DNA of 32,071 nucleotides from a virus: positions 1-32,071 of the IMG/VR virus record IMGVR_UViG_3300035127_000001; one strand, written 5' to 3'. Numbering within the stretch: position 1 is the first letter of the stretch; every line of letters begins with the position of its first letter. The position numbers were made by a program, and so were the translations under genes. This document shows positions 29,830-32,071 of this stretch, in pieces. The notes under the pieces were generated by a model, which was not told where the DNA came from, made no database searches, and worked only from the letters and a program-made list of their open reading frames with translations.

Positions 29830-32071
29830 ATGCCAGAACAAGTAAATATTGCAAGCTTAACGATTAACGTTGACGACGTTATCAAAGAAAGTGTTCGACT
29901 TCAAAAGGAAATCGACAAGGTAAAAAACGCGCAAAAAGACCTTGACCGTACAACTGAAGAAGGGGCGGCGGCTTACGCGAAGTCTGAAGCACAATTAAAG
30001 AATTTGAATAAAGCTTACAGGGACAATCAGAACTTCGCGGCGGCTTTAGATGCTGCAAACACAGACCTAACAAAGACAATGCAAGTTCAAGGTAAGTCAA
30101 CGCAAGAACTTTACGACAGCCGACGTCAACTTCAGCAAATTGCGAAAAACATTGCAGGGGACACAGAAGAAGAAATTCAGCTTAGGGAACAATTAAACAC
30201 AGCCATTGACGAACAAACAGAAGCTTTGCGCGGTCAAAGTGCTGAATTTATTCAGGGAAAAGATTCAATTGGGGAATATACGAAAGGAATCAACGCTTCT
30301 GATTTAAGTCTTCAAAATATTATTACGGCTTCTTCTGAAGCTGGCGGCGCGACAAATCTTTTGAAGGGTGGATTGAAAGCCGCTACTTCTGGAATGATGG
30401 GATTTATTAAAGCTTCGCTTGCATTTATAGCAACGCCCGTTGGGATTGTTCTTGCTGCGATTGCTGGCGCGTTCTTATTGATTAAAAATGCAATGCAACG
30501 GAACGAGGAAACAATGAACAAAGTTAAAACGGCGGTGTCTGGCATTACTGGCGTTTTTAAAGGTTTGTTAAAATTCCTTGAACCGCTTGGGAAATTCCTT
30601 GTTGACGGACTTGTAAAAGGTTTTGAATTAGTTGAAAAAGGAATATTTAAAACAATGCAAGCCCTTGAAAAAGGTCTTCGTCTTGTAGGTCTTGACAAAG
30701 CCGCCGACAATCTTCACAACTTTACGGCGGCAATTGAAGAAACTGCAAAGGCAAACAAAGAACTTACGCTTGCTGAATTAGAATACACAAAAGCGCAAAG
30801 GCAAGCAAGAAAGACGCAACTTGAATATCAGAAACAAGCCGAAAAGCTTCGTCAAGTTAGGGACGACGAAAACAAGTCGATTAAAGAACGTATTGCAGCA
30901 AACGAAGAACTAGGAAAGGTTTTGAACAAACAGTTGAACGAAGAACTTGCACTTGCACAAAAAGCCCTTGACGTTGCGAATCTTAGAATTAAAGTTGAAG
31001 GCGAAACAACCGAAGCACTTGACGCCCGCGCCGAAGCTGAAACTGAAATTGCAGACATTCAAGAACGAATAACAGGTCAAACTTCTGAACAATTAACGAA
31101 TCGTGTTGCACTTCAAAAAGAAGCCGCTGACCAAATAAAAGCAATTGAAGACCAAAAAGAAGCCGACGCAATCGAAGCCGCTAAAAAGAAAATGGAAGCG
31201 GACAAAGAAGCCGCTGAAGCTGCGATTGAATTGGCGCGGTTTGAATTAAGTGAATATATTCGGGCGAACAAATCAAAGCTTGATTCAGATAAATTCCTGA
31301 CACAAGAAGCGGTTGCAGAAGAAACGCGAAGGCTTGAAGCACTTGCTGAAAAGCGTCGGGAATATGAAGCTTTAAGACTTGAAGAAGGTCAGATTTCCCA
31401 GCTTGAATATAATGAAGCTATTGCAACTATAAACGAAGAAAATCAAGCTTCAATTGACGAACTAAATCAAGCAAGAAAGGAAGCTGAAGCTGAACAGAAG
31501 GCAATTGACGCGGAAAACGAATTGATATTTCTTGAAGAACAAGGGAATAAAACCTTTGAAGTTATGCAACGGCGGCTTGAAATGGAAAAAGAAGCCGAAA
31601 TTGCAAACGCTGAAAAGACTGGGGCTGATATTGACAAAATAAATAAGAAATACGCCCAACGTGAAAAGCTTCTTCAGGATTCTATTTCAGACGCTAAACT
31701 TGCGGGTTTTCAATCGGTGTTTGATTCATACGCTTCAATTCTTGGGGAACAAACAAAAGCAGGGAAAGCCGCTGCGATTGCTTCAACATTAATTTCAACA
31801 TATCAAGGGGCGCAACAAGCTTTCACTTCGTTGTCAGGTATTCCAGTTGTCGGAACGGCTTTAGGTATTGCGGCGGCGGCGGCGGCTGTTGTTGCTGGTA
31901 TTCAGCGCGTGAATAAAATTAGAAGTTCGCCTGATAAATATTCAAAAGGGGATATTTTACGGGGAAGAAGTCATTCACGGGGCGGAATACCTTTTTCAAT
32001 TGCTGGGGGTCTTGGTTTCGAAGCTGAAGGCGGCGAAGCTTTAATCAATAAAAAATCAACTTCAATGTTTG
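29830..32071 (+). CDS. Tail tape measure protein, 5' part (allele B)
   Basis: The gene starts MPEQVNIASLTINVDDVIKE and runs off the window after 747 codons. Order: N-terminal coiled coil (29830-30300), a hydrophobic membrane-active segment (MMGFIKASLAFIATPVGIVL, then AGAFLLIK) near residues 190-220, a second coiled coil, and the C-terminal part that aligns with 1-963. Joined to 1-1193 the protein has 823 residues, predicting a tail of roughly 120 nm at about 1.5 angstrom per residue. Together with the absence of a sheath gene this points to a siphovirus. Allele B differs from A mainly in residues encoded by 31540-31730 and in the hydrophobic stretch. Confidence 0.9.
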   Translation, partial: MPEQVNIASLTINVDDVIKESVRLQKEIDKVKNAQKDLDRTTEEGAAAYAKSEAQLKNLNKAYRDNQNFAAALDAANTDLTKTMQVQGKSTQELYDSRRQLQQIAKNIAGDTEEEIQLREQLNTAIDEQTEALRGQSAEFIQGKDSIGEYTKGINASDLSLQNIITASSEAGGATNLLKGGLKAATSGMMGFIKASLAFIATPVGIVLAAIAGAFLLIKNAMQRNEETMNKVKTAVSGITGVFKGLLKFLEPLGKFLVDGLVKGFELVEKGIFKTMQALEKGLRLVGLDKAADNLHNFTAAIEETAKANKELTLAELEYTKAQRQARKTQLEYQKQAEKLRQVRDDENKSIKERIAANEELGKVLNKQLNEELALAQKALDVANLRIKVEGETTEALDARAEAETEIADIQERITGQTSEQLTNRVALQKEAADQIKAIEDQKEADAIEAAKKKMEADKEAAEAAIELARFELSEYIRANKSKLDSDKFLTQEAVAEETRRLEALAEKRREYEALRLEEGQISQLEYNEAIATINEENQASIDELNQARKEAEAEQKAIDAENELIFLEEQGNKTFEVMQRRLEMEKEAEIANAEKTGADIDKINKKYAQREKLLQDSISDAKLAGFQSVFDSYASILGEQTKAGKAAAIASTLISTYQGAQQAFTSLSGIPVVGTALGIAAAAAAVVAGIQRVNKIRSSPDKYSKGDILRGRSHSRGGIPFSIAGGLGFEAEGGEALINKKSTSMF
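31109..32071 (+). repeat. Terminal overlap with 1-963 (two tape measure alleles)
   Basis: This stretch and 1-963 align end to end with no net indel. Bases 1-127 equal 31109-31235 and bases 859-963 equal 31967-32071; between them the copies differ in many positions, densest around 436-620. Best explained by circular closure of a genome of about 31.1 kb that exists in two variants. A true long tandem duplication is a less likely alternative. Confidence 0.9.

Noticed and set aside
1-32071. Integrated prophage or a plasmid
   Set aside because: No integrase, att sites, partition or host flanks; the ends overlap as in a circular or circularly permuted phage genome.
29830-32071. Two separate tape measure genes in tandem
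   Set aside because: Offset is constant, the joined gene is in frame and complete, and a tandem copy would require a larger genome with unseen sequence; allelic variation is simpler, though not excluded.

Overview
The window reads as one nearly complete genome of a tailed phage (siphovirus type) of a Bacteroidetes host, probably a flavobacterium. The reasons are: promoters of the Bacteroidetes form (TTG near -33, TAnnTTTG near -7), no Shine-Dalgarno sequences, a DUF4494 protein, and a set of capsid, tail and early proteins that resemble phages of this phylum. I see no integrase, tRNA, rRNA or host gene.

The two ends overlap. Positions 1-963 align without net gaps to 31109-32071, so the map closes into a circle of about 31,108 bp. 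Closing it joins the 5' part of the tape measure gene (29830 onward) in frame to its 3' part (1-1193), giving one protein of 823 residues. The two copies of the overlap are not identical, so the window carries two alleles of the tape measure C-terminal part.

Layout on the circle: there are two opposed transcription blocks. The early/replication block lies on the minus strand from 10234 down to 1710. It has many small genes plus a DnaJ-type zinc protein, an RHH protein, a zinc-finger/HNH protein, a Spo11/Topo VI-A-like Toprim protein, a Rad52-like annealing protein, a PD-(D/E)XK nuclease, a DnaA-domain-IV protein, two HTH proteins and an HNH protein. The late block lies on the plus strand from 10475 through the junction to 1632. 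Its order is ClpP-type prohead protease with scaffold tail, major capsid protein, probable tail tube, an acidic linker protein, portal, connector, a virion protein, DUF4494, a spanin-like protein, holin, SGNH tail fibre, M15 endolysin, small and large terminase, small neck/tail proteins, two large tail-tip proteins, tape measure, and a second holin-like protein. The blocks diverge from a 240-bp control region (10235-10474) and converge on a bidirectional terminator (1660-1694).

Functionally, the early block supplies replication initiation, recombination and regulation, and the late block supplies packaging, virion and lysis. Terminase sits downstream of the lysis genes rather than in front of the portal. 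The most unusual signals are: apparent complete absence of GATC and GGCC; strong depletion of GAG/CTC; a late promoter so close to its start codon that the mRNA should be leaderless; a Spo11-like protein; a jelly-roll-like module shared by two tail genes; and the allelic tape measure.
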